Shown piece by piece: positions 34,936-42,927 of a stretch of DNA of 64,000 nucleotides (position 1 is the first letter of the stretch; every line of letters starts with the position of its first letter). Origin of the DNA: Pelagicoccus enzymogenes (GTDB taxonomy: Bacteria > Verrucomicrobiota > Verrucomicrobiia > Opitutales > Opitutaceae); NCBI RefSeq assembly GCF_014803405.1, contig NZ_JACYFG010000036.1, positions 248,001 to 312,000 on the forward strand. The letters run 5' to 3'. Position numbers and translations under genes: made by a program. The notes beneath the pieces are model-generated. The model was not told the origin of the DNA. It worked only from the letters and a program-made list of their open reading frames with translations, and did no database searches.

Positions 34936-36060
34936 CTAGCTGTCCGACTCCACGCCCGCGTAGCTTAGAATCGCCTCAAAAAGAGACTGAGCAACACGCT
35001 CGCGGTAGCCCGCCGTACTGATCAGAAGGGCCTCGTCGTCGTTCGATACAAATCCGCACTCCACGAGAGAGCCTGGGCAATTCAAAGTTTTGAGCACTGC
35101 CCAACGCCCTTTCTTAACGCCACGGTCCTCGCGTCCCAGCCGTGCCAGCATCGACTTTTGAATGGCGTAAGCCAACTCGAAGTTTTGCTGGTCTCTCTGG
35201 TTCGCCGGATGAGGAACCGCGTCGTCACCCACCTCTGTCGCCGAACTGCTGGGATACCCGGCCGGCGTAAAAAGATAGGTCTCCAATCCATGCGGATCGG
35301 GCCTGCCCGCTGCATTGAAGTGCACGCTCAAGAAAAGATCTGCCTTCAAACCGTTCGCAATCTCGGGGCGATCCTTCAACTCAACGTGACGATCGTCATA
35401 GCGAGTCAATACGACCTTGAAACCACGCGACTCCAAGTGCCCTTTCAGCCGAAGCGAAACATCGAGAGCCAGCTCCTTTTCCAGGATCCCGATTCTCTCG
35501 TTCTTTGCTCCATCATGCACGCCGCCGTGACCCGGATCTAGGACGATCGTTCCGATGCCAATACCGCCAGCTTCGGAGGAGCCAAACGCGGAATTGAGAA
35601 TGATCCGACGGTCGCTGTCGCCGAGCAGCCAACTGCCCCGCACTCGCTTGAGAGGGGCGTCCAAAATAACCTTCACGCCGTCGAGCTCAGCGAATCGACT
35701 GTCCTCCTTGAGCAACAATACACGATCCCCCTTGCTCAGCCGCCACTGTTTCGTTTCCGCGAGCCGGGTCGCTTTGGCGCCGTAAAACTTGGCCTGTTCA
35801 GCCAAGGTACGCGGTTCCCGGGACTTAGGTTGGGTCTCCGCTGCCAATGCCTCCTCGAGCTCTCGAAGCTCCGCCTCACGAGACTTGGTAATGTCTTCCT
35901 CCTGCGGGATTTCTCCTAGCAGGTCCGACGGCGCCTCCTCCATCGCAGACACCTCCGGCTCTACCGCTTTGCCAGATTCGGTACTCTGGCAGCCGCCTAA
36001 CAAAAAAGAAGCGGCAACGCCGAATGATAGGAGCGTGCCGCTTCGTTTGGAAAGATGCAT
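34936..36060 (-). CDS. lipoprotein N-acetylmuramoyl-L-alanine amidase (Amidase_3)
   Basis: A 374-residue cell-wall amidase that cuts between MurNAc and L-Ala of peptidoglycan. The N-terminus MHLSKRSGTLLSFGVAASFL ends in the lipobox LLGGC, so it should be a lipoprotein. An acidic linker (about 25-80) precedes a small domain (WRLSKGDRVLLLKEDSRFAE). The catalytic domain has all zinc and Glu positions: LDPGHGGVHDG, GILEKELALDVSL, SVHFNAAG and GSLVECGFVSNDDEA. The family is AmiC-like without an AMIN domain. It lies between infC (34 bp upstream) and crcB. Confidence 0.93.
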   Translation of the reverse strand: MHLSKRSGTLLSFGVAASFLLGGCQSTESGKAVEPEVSAMEEAPSDLLGEIPQEEDITKSREAELRELEEALAAETQPKSREPRTLAEQAKFYGAKATRLAETKQWRLSKGDRVLLLKEDSRFAELDGVKVILDAPLKRVRGSWLLGDSDRRIILNSAFGSSEAGGIGIGTIVLDPGHGGVHDGAKNERIGILEKELALDVSLRLKGHLESRGFKVVLTRYDDRHVELKDRPEIANGLKADLFLSVHFNAAGRPDPHGLETYLFTPAGYPSSSATEVGDDAVPHPANQRDQQNFELAYAIQKSMLARLGREDRGVKKGRWAVLKTLNCPGSLVECGFVSNDDEALLISTAGYRERVAQSLFEAILSYAGVESDS

Positions 36061-36094
36061 CCGTGTGGAACCTCAGCGATCTGGACTGGACCCG

Positions 36095-36772
36095 CTACTC
36101 CTTGGAAGCGTCGTCCGCCACATCGTCAACGTCATCGTCGCTGTGATCCTCGTCGTGATGCTCGGATGCTTCGATTTCGTCGTGGTCGTCGTCCTCGCGG
36201 AGGAACTTGGGCTTACGCTTGTTCGCAGGTAGTGGCGAAACCATTACGTTTATGTTTCTGCCAGTCAGTCGCGGCTGGTTGTCCGCATGCCCCATGGTTT
36301 CCAGGTCAGCGATGGCGCGGCGAATGGTTTCGAAACCAATTTCCGTGTGCGACATCTCGCGGCCGCGGAAGGAAAGCGTAAGCTTCAACTTGTTGCCCTT
36401 CGACAGGAAAAGCTCGGCGCGGCGCAGCTTGGTCTCGTAGTCGTGCTGCTCCACCCGTGGGCGGAACTTCACTTCCTTGACCTTGCTCGAAGTCGACTTG
36501 TTGTCCTTGGACTTCTTCTGCTGCTCGTAAACATACTTGCCGAAGTCCATGATACGGCAGACGGGGGGACGGGCTTGGGCTGCAACCTCGACCAAATCGA
36601 GTCCCGCTCCTTGAGCGACCTCCAAAGCCTCTTTCGTGTCCATGACACCGTACTGCTTTCCGTCCGGTCCTACGACTCGGATTTTCGGAACCCGAATTCG
36701 GTGATTTCGCCTGATTTGGGCGAATGGGTCTAATTTACGTGGGGGTCTACGCTTACCTCGTGGCTTTGGCAT
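36095..36772 (-). CDS. infC: translation initiation factor IF-3 with acidic tail
   Basis: A 225-residue IF-3. The N-terminal domain reads RRNHRIRVPKIRVVGPDGKQ and the C-terminal domain KVKEVKFRPRVEQHDYETKL and KLTLSFRGREMSHTEIG, with RPPVCRIMDFGKYVYEQQKK in the linker helix. After the normal end (PLPANKRKPKFLRE) there is an extra acidic tail of about 35 residues rich in Asp, Glu and His (DDDHDEIEASEHHDEDHSDD). The start is ATG, not the rare AUU of E. coli. rpmI and rplT, which usually follow infC, are absent; the amidase gene follows instead. Confidence 0.95.
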   Translation of the reverse strand: MPKPRGKRRPPRKLDPFAQIRRNHRIRVPKIRVVGPDGKQYGVMDTKEALEVAQGAGLDLVEVAAQARPPVCRIMDFGKYVYEQQKKSKDNKSTSSKVKEVKFRPRVEQHDYETKLRRAELFLSKGNKLKLTLSFRGREMSHTEIGFETIRRAIADLETMGHADNQPRLTGRNINVMVSPLPANKRKPKFLREDDDHDEIEASEHHDEDHSDDDVDDVADDASKE

Positions 36773-36857
36773 TCAATAATTGTACTTCGATTAAATCAAA
36801 TGAAGGCAGCATCTAATCGCGGCTTTCCCCTGATGATCAACACTAATTACGCCTAAA

Positions 36858-36874
36858 CACTTGAAATCCAAGTG
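36858..36874. promoter_or_regulatory. small dyad between the A-type carrier gene and infC
   Basis: CACTTG-AAATC-CAAGTG is a 6-5-6 perfect dyad in the 140-bp gap upstream of infC. On the minus strand the right arm is followed by TTT, so it may be a weak terminator of the preceding genes or an operator; infC probably has its own promoter downstream of it. Confidence 0.3.
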
Positions 36875-36912
36875 ACAAAGCTCTCTGAAACGCTCCCGAT
36901 ACACGATTTCCC

Positions 36913-37290
36913 TTAAACGCTGAAGCTCTCGCCGCAAGAGCAGCTGGAGGTCGCGTTCGGATTGCTGAACTTGAATCCTCCGGAAATCAGGGCATTGGAA
37001 TAGTCGAGATGCGTCCCCTTCAAGTACAAGGCGCTCTTGCTATCCACGATGACTTGAGCCTGGCCGAAATCGACGAGGATATCGCCTTTCTTGGCGTTTT
37101 CCACAAATCGCATCTTGTAGGACAGCCCATTGCAGCCGCCTCCTGAAATTCCCACTCGCAGAAAAGGCTTATCAGGCTCTTTCTCCGCAAGCTTGGCGAC
37201 TTTCGCGACGGCGGCGTCAGTGAGCTTGATCAGGCGATCATCCCCTTGGCGAACCCCCTCGGGCAACTGAATTGCGTGTTGTTCTGGCAC
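36913..37290 (-). CDS. A-type Fe-S carrier (IscA/ErpA/SufA family)
   Basis: An Fe-S carrier with the three conserved cysteines: Cys in GISGGGCNGLSYKMRF and the C-terminal pair in SSCSCGESF. RLIKLTDAAVAKVAKLAEKE and VIVDSKSALYLKGTHLDYSN are family segments. The start is uncertain: I use the GTG at 37290 (MPEQHAIQLPEG), about 125 residues; a TTG at 37371 would give 152 residues and overlap pdxA by 16 bp. The N-terminus remains longer than in E. coli ErpA. It delivers clusters to target proteins and so complements the Suf set about 3 kb away. Confidence 0.88.
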   Translation of the reverse strand: MPEQHAIQLPEGVRQGDDRLIKLTDAAVAKVAKLAEKEPDKPFLRVGISGGGCNGLSYKMRFVENAKKGDILVDFGQAQVIVDSKSALYLKGTHLDYSNALISGGFKFSNPNATSSCSCGESFSV

Positions 37291-37355
37291 AGCGGAAATA
37301 TCGATGCGTCTCCGAGCAAAATCAAGTCCAGCCTCAATCTCGGCCGACCAGCTCC

Positions 37356-38267
37356 CTATTTCATGCGACAAGCCAGCTGGATCGCATGATGGGCGCTGCC
37401 CTTGCTGGCGATCCCCTTTCCCGCGATTTCGAAGCCCGTCCCATGGTCCGGACTCACCCGCAAGTGCTTGAGGCCAAGCGTCACGTTAACGCCACTGTCG
37501 AAGTCCACCGCCTTAAATGGGGCCAAGCCCTGATCGTGGTACAAGGCCACAACGACGTCCGCCTGTCCCTTCATCGCGCGCCCAAATGCCGTATCGCCCG
37601 GCACGCAGTCCTCGATCGTCGCCTCCAATTCGCCGCGGAGCTCCCGCAGCCAAGGGTTCAGACGGTCGATTTCCTCGGTGCCCAACAAGCCCCCCTCGCC
37701 CGCATGCGGATTGAGTCCGCAAACCAGAATTCGGGGACGTCCGTAGCCCAGACGCTGCCCGAGATGAGCCGCCGACCGAACGCTGTGCTTAAATGTACGC
37801 TCGTCCAAGGCCGCAGGCACTGCCCCCAGCGGAATGTGCCAGGTCGCCAAGCAGAGCTTCAAGTGTTCGCCCACGAAGGCCATGGTCGGCTCTCCACCCC
37901 AACGGTCCGCAAAAAACTCAGTTTGCCCCGGAAACGGATAGCCCACCTCCACGCACAAGGCCTTGGAGATCGGGCCCGTTACCACCGCATCGCATTCTCC
38001 ATCCAAGCAGCTCTTGGCAGCTGCCTCCATCGCAGCGATCGCGAGTCGAGCCCCATCGGGCGTTGGCTTGCCAGGAGCGAAGTCGATATCGCTCAAGGCT
38101 ACGCCACGGACGCGCCCCTCTCCCTTCGACTCCAATTTCTCGCACCAAGAGCGACTTCCAAAAACCACGAACTCCGCCTCCCCATAGCTCTCTTCCAGCA
38201 AACACGCTTCGATCAGTTCAGGCCCCAGTCCAGATGGGTCTCCGCAGGTGATGGCTATTCGTCTCAT
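37356..38267 (-). CDS. pdxA: 4-hydroxythreonine-4-phosphate dehydrogenase
   Basis: A 303-residue NAD-dependent enzyme of the DXP-dependent pyridoxal phosphate pathway. It begins MRRIAITCGDPSGLGPELIE and contains DAVVTGPISKALCVEVGYPF, PGQTEFFAD, CGLNPHAGEGGLLGTEE, YHDQGLAPFKAVDFDSGVNV and SPDHGTGFEIAGKG; the His and Asp residues in these segments form the metal site. It is slightly shorter than E. coli PdxA. It follows lpxA by 6 bp and precedes the A-type carrier gene, an arrangement with no obvious metabolic link. Confidence 0.95.
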   Translation of the reverse strand: MRRIAITCGDPSGLGPELIEACLLEESYGEAEFVVFGSRSWCEKLESKGEGRVRGVALSDIDFAPGKPTPDGARLAIAAMEAAAKSCLDGECDAVVTGPISKALCVEVGYPFPGQTEFFADRWGGEPTMAFVGEHLKLCLATWHIPLGAVPAALDERTFKHSVRSAAHLGQRLGYGRPRILVCGLNPHAGEGGLLGTEEIDRLNPWLRELRGELEATIEDCVPGDTAFGRAMKGQADVVVALYHDQGLAPFKAVDFDSGVNVTLGLKHLRVSPDHGTGFEIAGKGIASKGSAHHAIQLACRMK

Positions 38268-38273
38268 AGGCCC

Positions 38274-39068
38274 CTACTTGACAGAGCGGTTTGGCGTGGC
38301 GAAACCGCGCTTCCCACCTGCGAAAAACTCAAGGAAGCGAATCGACTCCGAGGAGAGAGCTTCGCTCCGTTCCAAGAGCTCAGACGCCAAAATTCGCATA
38401 TTCCCTGTACCCATAAAAACCTTACGGTAGCAGCGCTGCAGTTCAGCGATCGCGTCCTTGGAAAAGCCGCGGCGCCGCAGCCCCACCAGATTCAAGCCGA
38501 ACAGGGCATTGCGTTCCGCAAATATAGTGAACGGCGCCACATCCATCGTCGCTGTAGACTGCCCGCCAAACATCACGCTCTCGCCGATGCGGCAAAACTG
38601 ATGGATCCCCGAGCAGCCGCCTAGAAAGGCTCGGTCGCCTACGCTCACGTGACCGCCAAGCAAACTCGCGTTGCCGATAACAACGTTGTTTCCGACCACC
38701 GAATCGTGGCCTACGTGGGCTGCCGCCATCACAAAGCAACTCTCCCCTACCAGCGTAAAGCCGCCCTCCTTGGTCGCGCGGTTGATCGTAACGCCTTCCC
38801 GCAAGGTGGTACCGTCCCCCACCTTAGCGAAGGTTCGCGTTGAAGAATCGAAGCTGAGGTCCTGAGGCAGCCCTGCAACCACCGCAAAGTTTCCAACCGT
38901 AACCGATTTTCCGATACGGGCTCCGTCCTTGAGAACAGCATGAGCCTCCAGCTTGGAACCGGCGCCAATCTCTACGTCTCCCTCGACGATCGCGTAGGGC
39001 CCAATCTCAACGGCCTCGCCGATCTTGGCGTCGGAGGATACAATCGCGCTTGAATGAATCTTCGCCAT
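38274..39068 (-). CDS. lpxA: UDP-N-acetylglucosamine O-acyltransferase
   Basis: First enzyme of lipid A synthesis; it transfers a 3-hydroxyacyl chain from ACP to UDP-GlcNAc. The 264-residue protein is a left-handed beta-helix of hexapeptide repeats (AVEIGPYAIVEGDVEIGAGS, ARIGKSVTVGNFAVVAGLPQ), with the GDGTTLREGVTINRAT insertion, the active-site AAAHVGHDSVVGNNVVIGNA and a helical C-terminus with LVGLRRRGFSKDAIAELQRC. No lpxD, fabZ or lpxB gene is adjacent, unlike in proteobacteria. It follows the Nudix gene by 10 bp. Confidence 0.96.
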   Translation of the reverse strand: MAKIHSSAIVSSDAKIGEAVEIGPYAIVEGDVEIGAGSKLEAHAVLKDGARIGKSVTVGNFAVVAGLPQDLSFDSSTRTFAKVGDGTTLREGVTINRATKEGGFTLVGESCFVMAAAHVGHDSVVGNNVVIGNASLLGGHVSVGDRAFLGGCSGIHQFCRIGESVMFGGQSTATMDVAPFTIFAERNALFGLNLVGLRRRGFSKDAIAELQRCYRKVFMGTGNMRILASELLERSEALSSESIRFLEFFAGGKRGFATPNRSVK

Positions 39069-39078
39069 AAAGAAGAGC

Positions 39079-39594
39079 TCACACCGGCAGCAGCTGCAAC
39101 GCTTGCAGGCGCACCAAGATCAATCGCAAAGCGCTCGAGTAGCGATCGGGCGTAAAGCCAACCCCCTCCAGCAATTTCGAGATCGGCTTCCACTCGCCGA
39201 TTTCGATCTCGTCGTGATTCAGTCGAAAGGGTCCATTCCCGGTCACGCGATAGACGTGGACAAACTCTTCTCCAGTGTCCTCGCAAGGAAGCAGCTTGAA
39301 TAGCATCTCCAACTCGCGCTCCGGCTTGTATCCGAGCTCCTCCTCCAACTCGCGATACGCCGCCGTCAGGTAATCTTCACCGCTGTCCACATGTCCGGAA
39401 CAGGAGGAATCCCAAGCGCCCGGCCAAGTGTCCTTGGTCATTGAACGCTTTTGCAGGAAGACCTCTCCCTCGTTGTTAAAAATAAGCACGTGCACCGCGC
39501 GATGCCGCAGTTTCTTGGCATGCGCCTCTGAGCGGGTAGCTTGGCCGACGACCCGATCGTTTTCGTCGACGATGTCGAAAATATCTTCTTGCAT
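39079..39594 (-). CDS. Nudix hydrolase
   Basis: A 171-residue protein from the ATG beginning MQEDIFDIVDENDRVVGQAT; upstream in-frame codons look non-coding. The Nudix box is GHVDSGEDYLTAAYRELEEELG (positions about 83-104), matching GX5EX7REUXEEXGU. The N-terminal DIVDENDRVVG with HRAVHVLIFN, and the late EIEIGEWKPIS, resemble the YfcD/IPP-isomerase-like branch, whose substrates are not well known. It starts the leftward cluster to lpxA with a 10-bp gap and is divergent from the unknown gene at 39690. Confidence 0.9.
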   Translation of the reverse strand: MQEDIFDIVDENDRVVGQATRSEAHAKKLRHRAVHVLIFNNEGEVFLQKRSMTKDTWPGAWDSSCSGHVDSGEDYLTAAYRELEEELGYKPERELEMLFKLLPCEDTGEEFVHVYRVTGNGPFRLNHDEIEIGEWKPISKLLEGVGFTPDRYSSALRLILVRLQALQLLPV

Positions 39595-39689
39595 GGAGTG
39601 GGAGGAGCGGAAATCTGAGAAGGCTGTTAGAGACAAACGCCAGCAGAGCGCGTACCACGACACGAGTAAAAAATCTCCGAAATAACACC

Positions 39690-40145
39690 ATGCCAAAAGT
39701 TTCCGTAGAACTGATCCACGAAGTCCTCACCAACAACCAACTCGAGCCGGACATGATCCAGCAAGTGCTCAAACAAATCGAGGAACAAGCAGCAGCAGAA
39801 GCAGAGGCGGAAAAGGCGAACAAGGAGCCGCCCGTCAAAAAGCAGTTCGTGCTCATCGTCTCCGACCCCAACGGCACCATTCCCGATCAAGACTACGTCG
39901 GCTGGGTCGCCCAGATCCCAGAAGACGATCCCGTAAGCGACACCATGGACCGGCTCATCCGCGCCACCTACGAATACAATATCTCCAAAAAGGGACGCAA
40001 GTACCCCTGCAAAACCGTAGGCGAAGCCTGCGAAGCAGTCGGAGCCCGCTTCCTCAAGGAACAGAGCATCGCCATCAAAAACAAGGTGCCTGTGGTCGTG
40101 GTCAAGACTGACAACAAGATCCCCGAAATCGAGAGCGACTTCTAG
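39690..40145 (+). CDS. hypothetical protein
   Basis: A 151-residue soluble protein that I do not recognise. The N-terminal part (about 1-50) is helical with an Ala/Glu-rich coiled-coil-like stretch (QQVLKQIEEQAAAEAEAEKA). The second part (from residue 51) looks like a compact alpha/beta domain: KQFVLIVSDPNGTIPDQDYV, GWVAQIPEDDPVSDTMDRLI, RATYEYNISKKGRKYPCKTV and VPVVVVKTDNKIPE. The one cysteine is in KYPCKTV, with a second in GEACEAV. There is no signal peptide or membrane segment. It is divergent from the Nudix gene and is followed by a palindromic repeat before ovoA. Confidence 0.65.
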   Translation: MPKVSVELIHEVLTNNQLEPDMIQQVLKQIEEQAAAEAEAEKANKEPPVKKQFVLIVSDPNGTIPDQDYVGWVAQIPEDDPVSDTMDRLIRATYEYNISKKGRKYPCKTVGEACEAVGARFLKEQSIAIKNKVPVVVVKTDNKIPEIESDF

Positions 40146-40154
40146 TCGACGCGA

Positions 40155-40172
40155 GAGCGACCTTGGTCGCGA
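40155..40172. repeat. REP-like palindrome, copy 1
   Basis: GAGCGACCTTGGTCGCGA contains the perfect palindrome GCGACCTTGGTCGC. It starts 10 bp after a stop codon. The same 18 bases occur at 49011-49028, again directly after a gene. The rest of 40173-40363 holds no gene that I can see. Confidence 0.65.
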
Positions 40173-40363
40173 ATATCCCTGCCAAGATCTTGCGGAAGGC
40201 CCCCTGGCCGCGATCGGCAAAAAAACAGGAAGCCGCCTTGTGTCATGATAGTTGCGGTTTAGGCTGTTGCTCGTTCCTGCAACAAACAGGTGTCGCGCAG
40301 ATTCCCCTGCAGCCACTCTCTTGCCCTGTTCGTACACAAGGGCAACTCCAACCGACTATCTAT

Positions 40364-42496
40364 ATGATTACAAATTCGGCCCCATCCGCGATCAAAACGC
40401 CCTACACCGTTAACCTCGCTCAAGGCGATCCGGAAGAAAAACGCGAAGAGATCCGTCGCTACTTCCACGAAACTTACGACGCCTACGAAGCGCTCTTCGA
40501 GCCACTACTGGAGAAAGTCGCTTACCGCACTCGAGCCGACGCCCTCCGCCACCCGCTCATCTTCTATTACGGCCATACCGCGACGTTCTTCATGAACAAG
40601 CTAGTGCTGGCCAAACTAGTCGATCGAATCAATCCAAGCTTCGAATCAATCTTCGCCATCGGCGTCGACGAAATGTCTTGGGACGATCTCAACGAATCCC
40701 ACTACGAGTGGCCCGACCCAGACGACGTTCGCGAGTACCGCAACAAGGTGCGCGACTGTATCGACAATCTCATCACGACGCTCCCCATTACTCTACCCAT
40801 CGGCTGGGAGAGTCCTTTCTGGCCAATCATGATGGGGATAGAACACGAGCGTATCCACTTGGAAACCAGCTCCGTGCTGATCCGGCAGCTACCGCTCAAA
40901 CTGCTCGACGCAAACCATCCGACCTGGCAGGTTTGCGACCGCGACAACCCAACCGTCTCCAACGAGCTCATCGAGGTTCCGGGAGCAACGGTCAAACTCG
41001 GAAAATCGCGGGACGATGCCTACTATGGCTGGGACAACGAATACGGCAGCTACTCCAAGGACATCGAGACCTTTTCTGCGAGCAAGTACCTTGTATCCAA
41101 TAAGGAATACTTGGAGTTCATCGAGGACGACGGCTATACCACCCGCGACTACTGGACCGACGAAGGCTGGAACTGGGTAACCTACGAGAAAGCTAGCTGT
41201 CCACGCTTTTGGCTTCCCCAAGAGGACGGCAGCTACAAGTTCCGTACCATGCTCAAGGAAATCGACATGCCCTGGTCTTGGCCTGCCGAAACGAACTACC
41301 TTGAAGCCAAAGCGTTCTGCAACTGGAAGGCCGCCAAAACGAGACAACCCGTTCGCCTTCCAACCGAAGAAGAGTGGTATCGACTTCTTGACTACAGCGA
41401 GCTGCCCGACGCCCCAGAATGGGGAAAGGCCCCTGGAAATATCAACCTTGAAGGTCCCGCTTCATCCGTGCCCGTCGACACCCACGAATTCGAGCACGGC
41501 TTCCACGATATCGTAGGAAACGTTTGGCAACACACCGAAACCCCCATTCGCGGCTACGCCGGCTTCGAAATCCACCCACTCTACGACGACTTTTCCACGC
41601 CTACCTTCGATACGAAACACAATATCATCAAAGGCGGCTCGTGGATATCCACAGGCAACGAGCTCATGCGCGACTCGCGCTACGCCTTTCGCCGCCACTT
41701 CTACCAGCATGCCGGCTTCCGCTACATCGTAAGCGACGCACCTGTGGAAATCCCTGACGACTCCTGGGAAACAGATCCAGAGGTCGTACCGTACTGTGAA
41801 TTCAACTACGGCAAAGAATACTTCGGCGTCTCGAACTACCCGGAGAGGATTGCCCAAATCTGCCTCGACCTCGCCACTAAGCGCACTCGCGGAACAGCCC
41901 TTGCCCTCGGATGCAAGACGGGGCGGTCCGCCTTCGAACTGGCAGCCGGCTACGAGCAGGTCACTGGAATCGACTTCAGCGCCCGCATGATACGCATCGG
42001 CGTGCAAATGAAGGATAAAGGCTATACGCAGTACACCTTGCCCGAAGAGGGCGAGATCGTTTCCTTCCACCAAGCGAACCTTCAAGAGCTCGGACTCGAC
42101 GGAGCTCGCGGAAAGGTCGACTTCATGCAGGGCGACCTTGCGAATTTGAAGTCGATCTACTCTGGATACGACCTGATCCTGCTAGATACCTTGCTGGAAC
42201 GCTCCTACAATCCAGAGAAATTCCTCGAATCCGTGCATGAACGACTCAACAAGGGTGGCCTGCTGGTCATAGCATCTACCTACGACTGGCAAAAGAGCGT
42301 AACCGAACAGGAAAACTGGCTCGGCGGCTTCAAAGTCGACGGCGAGAACGTCACCACCCGCGACACGATCGAAAAGCTGTTGTCCGCGAACTTCGAGCAG
42401 CTGGGCGAAGGCAAGGATGTCGAGTACGTTCTCCGCAAAACCGCCCGCACCTTCGACCACAACGTGGTTGAAGTAACTGCTTGGGAGAAAAAGTAG
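40364..42496 (+). CDS. ovoA: ovothiol synthase OvoA: 5-histidylcysteine sulfoxide synthase/methyltransferase
   Basis: A 710-residue protein with three parts. The N-terminal DinB-like domain carries the iron ligands: His71 in HPLIFYYGHTATFFMNKL and His161/His165 in GIEHERIHLETSS. The middle formylglycine-generating-enzyme-type domain follows (PVRLPTEEEWYRLLDYSELP, FHDIVGNVWQHTETPIRGYA, IIKGGSWISTGNELMRDSRY). The C-terminal SAM methyltransferase domain has LALGCKTGRSAFELAAGYEQ and VTGIDFSARMI. OvoA joins cysteine and histidine to a 5-thio sulfoxide and methylates the product to ovothiol A. The frame is open 67 codons further upstream, but this ATG gives the family N-terminus. The C-S lyase OvoB is not adjacent. 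Confidence 0.93.
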   Translation: MITNSAPSAIKTPYTVNLAQGDPEEKREEIRRYFHETYDAYEALFEPLLEKVAYRTRADALRHPLIFYYGHTATFFMNKLVLAKLVDRINPSFESIFAIGVDEMSWDDLNESHYEWPDPDDVREYRNKVRDCIDNLITTLPITLPIGWESPFWPIMMGIEHERIHLETSSVLIRQLPLKLLDANHPTWQVCDRDNPTVSNELIEVPGATVKLGKSRDDAYYGWDNEYGSYSKDIETFSASKYLVSNKEYLEFIEDDGYTTRDYWTDEGWNWVTYEKASCPRFWLPQEDGSYKFRTMLKEIDMPWSWPAETNYLEAKAFCNWKAAKTRQPVRLPTEEEWYRLLDYSELPDAPEWGKAPGNINLEGPASSVPVDTHEFEHGFHDIVGNVWQHTETPIRGYAGFEIHPLYDDFSTPTFDTKHNIIKGGSWISTGNELMRDSRYAFRRHFYQHAGFRYIVSDAPVEIPDDSWETDPEVVPYCEFNYGKEYFGVSNYPERIAQICLDLATKRTRGTALALGCKTGRSAFELAAGYEQVTGIDFSARMIRIGVQMKDKGYTQYTLPEEGEIVSFHQANLQELGLDGARGKVDFMQGDLANLKSIYSGYDLILLDTLLERSYNPEKFLESVHERLNKGGLLVIASTYDWQKSVTEQENWLGGFKVDGENVTTRDTIEKLLSANFEQLGEGKDVEYVLRKTARTFDHNVVEVTAWEKK

Positions 42497-42522
42497 GCGA
42501 ATTCACGCAAGGAGAGCTTTCC

Positions 42523-42599
42523 CGTAGCGCGGAGCTTCAGCCCTCGACCGCATTGCAGGATCGAAAGCCTGCGGTCGCCGGCTAAAGCTCGGCGCTACG
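42523..42599. repeat. long intergenic palindrome (GTAGCGC-GAGCTTCAGCC family)
   Basis: The left arm GTAGCGCGGAGCTTCAGCC begins at 42524 and its inverted copy GGCTAAAGCTCGGCGCTAC ends at 42598 (two mismatches). Inside it CGACCGCA (42545-42552) pairs with TGCGGTCG (42570-42577). The whole can fold into one hairpin of about 77 nt. It lies in the convergent gap between ovoA and rpsU. A related single arm is at 34477-34498. Confidence 0.75.
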
Positions 42600-42622
42600 A
42601 AATCCACCCTATTCTCAAGAAC

Positions 42623-42653
42623 AAAAAAAAGACGTACCCCATGGGTACGTCTT
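42623..42653 (-). terminator. rho-independent terminator after rpsU
   Basis: AAGACGTACCC (42629-42639) and GGGTACGTCTT (42643-42653) form a perfect 11-bp stem with a 3-nt loop. On the minus strand it is followed by a run of T (complement of the A run at 42623-42628). It is 28 bp beyond the rpsU stop. Confidence 0.92.
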
Positions 42654-42681
42654 CTAGAAATTCAGTATACGTTGCCGACGA

Positions 42682-42879
42682 CTAGTTGTCGTACTTGCAG
42701 CGAATCATGTTGTTGAAGGCAGCAACCTTCTTCTGACGGCGCTTCGTTTGCGAAGGCTTTTCGAAGTAGCGGTTAGCGCGTACGTCCTTGATGACGCCTT
42801 CGCGGTCGAGCTTCTTCTTCAGACGGCGGAGCGCACGTTCTACAGGTTCGTTTTTGCGGATTTTTACTTCGATTGCCAT
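42682..42879 (-). CDS. rpsU: 30S ribosomal protein S21
   Basis: A 65-residue basic protein with the S21 pattern: MAIEVKIRKNEPVERALRRL, then KKKLDREGVIKDVRANRYFE and KPSQTKRRQKK. S21 binds near the 3' end of 16S rRNA, where the anti-Shine-Dalgarno sequence lies. The gene follows the sensor kinase by 48 bp and has its own terminator. An S21 that differs in its effect on initiation would be of interest here because nearby genes lack Shine-Dalgarno sequences. Confidence 0.94.
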   Translation of the reverse strand: MAIEVKIRKNEPVERALRRLKKKLDREGVIKDVRANRYFEKPSQTKRRQKKVAAFNNMIRCKYDN

Positions 42880-42927
42880 GGTGGAAAAATTGAAAGACGC
42901 CCAAGAAGGCCCTTTTCTTACGCTTCG

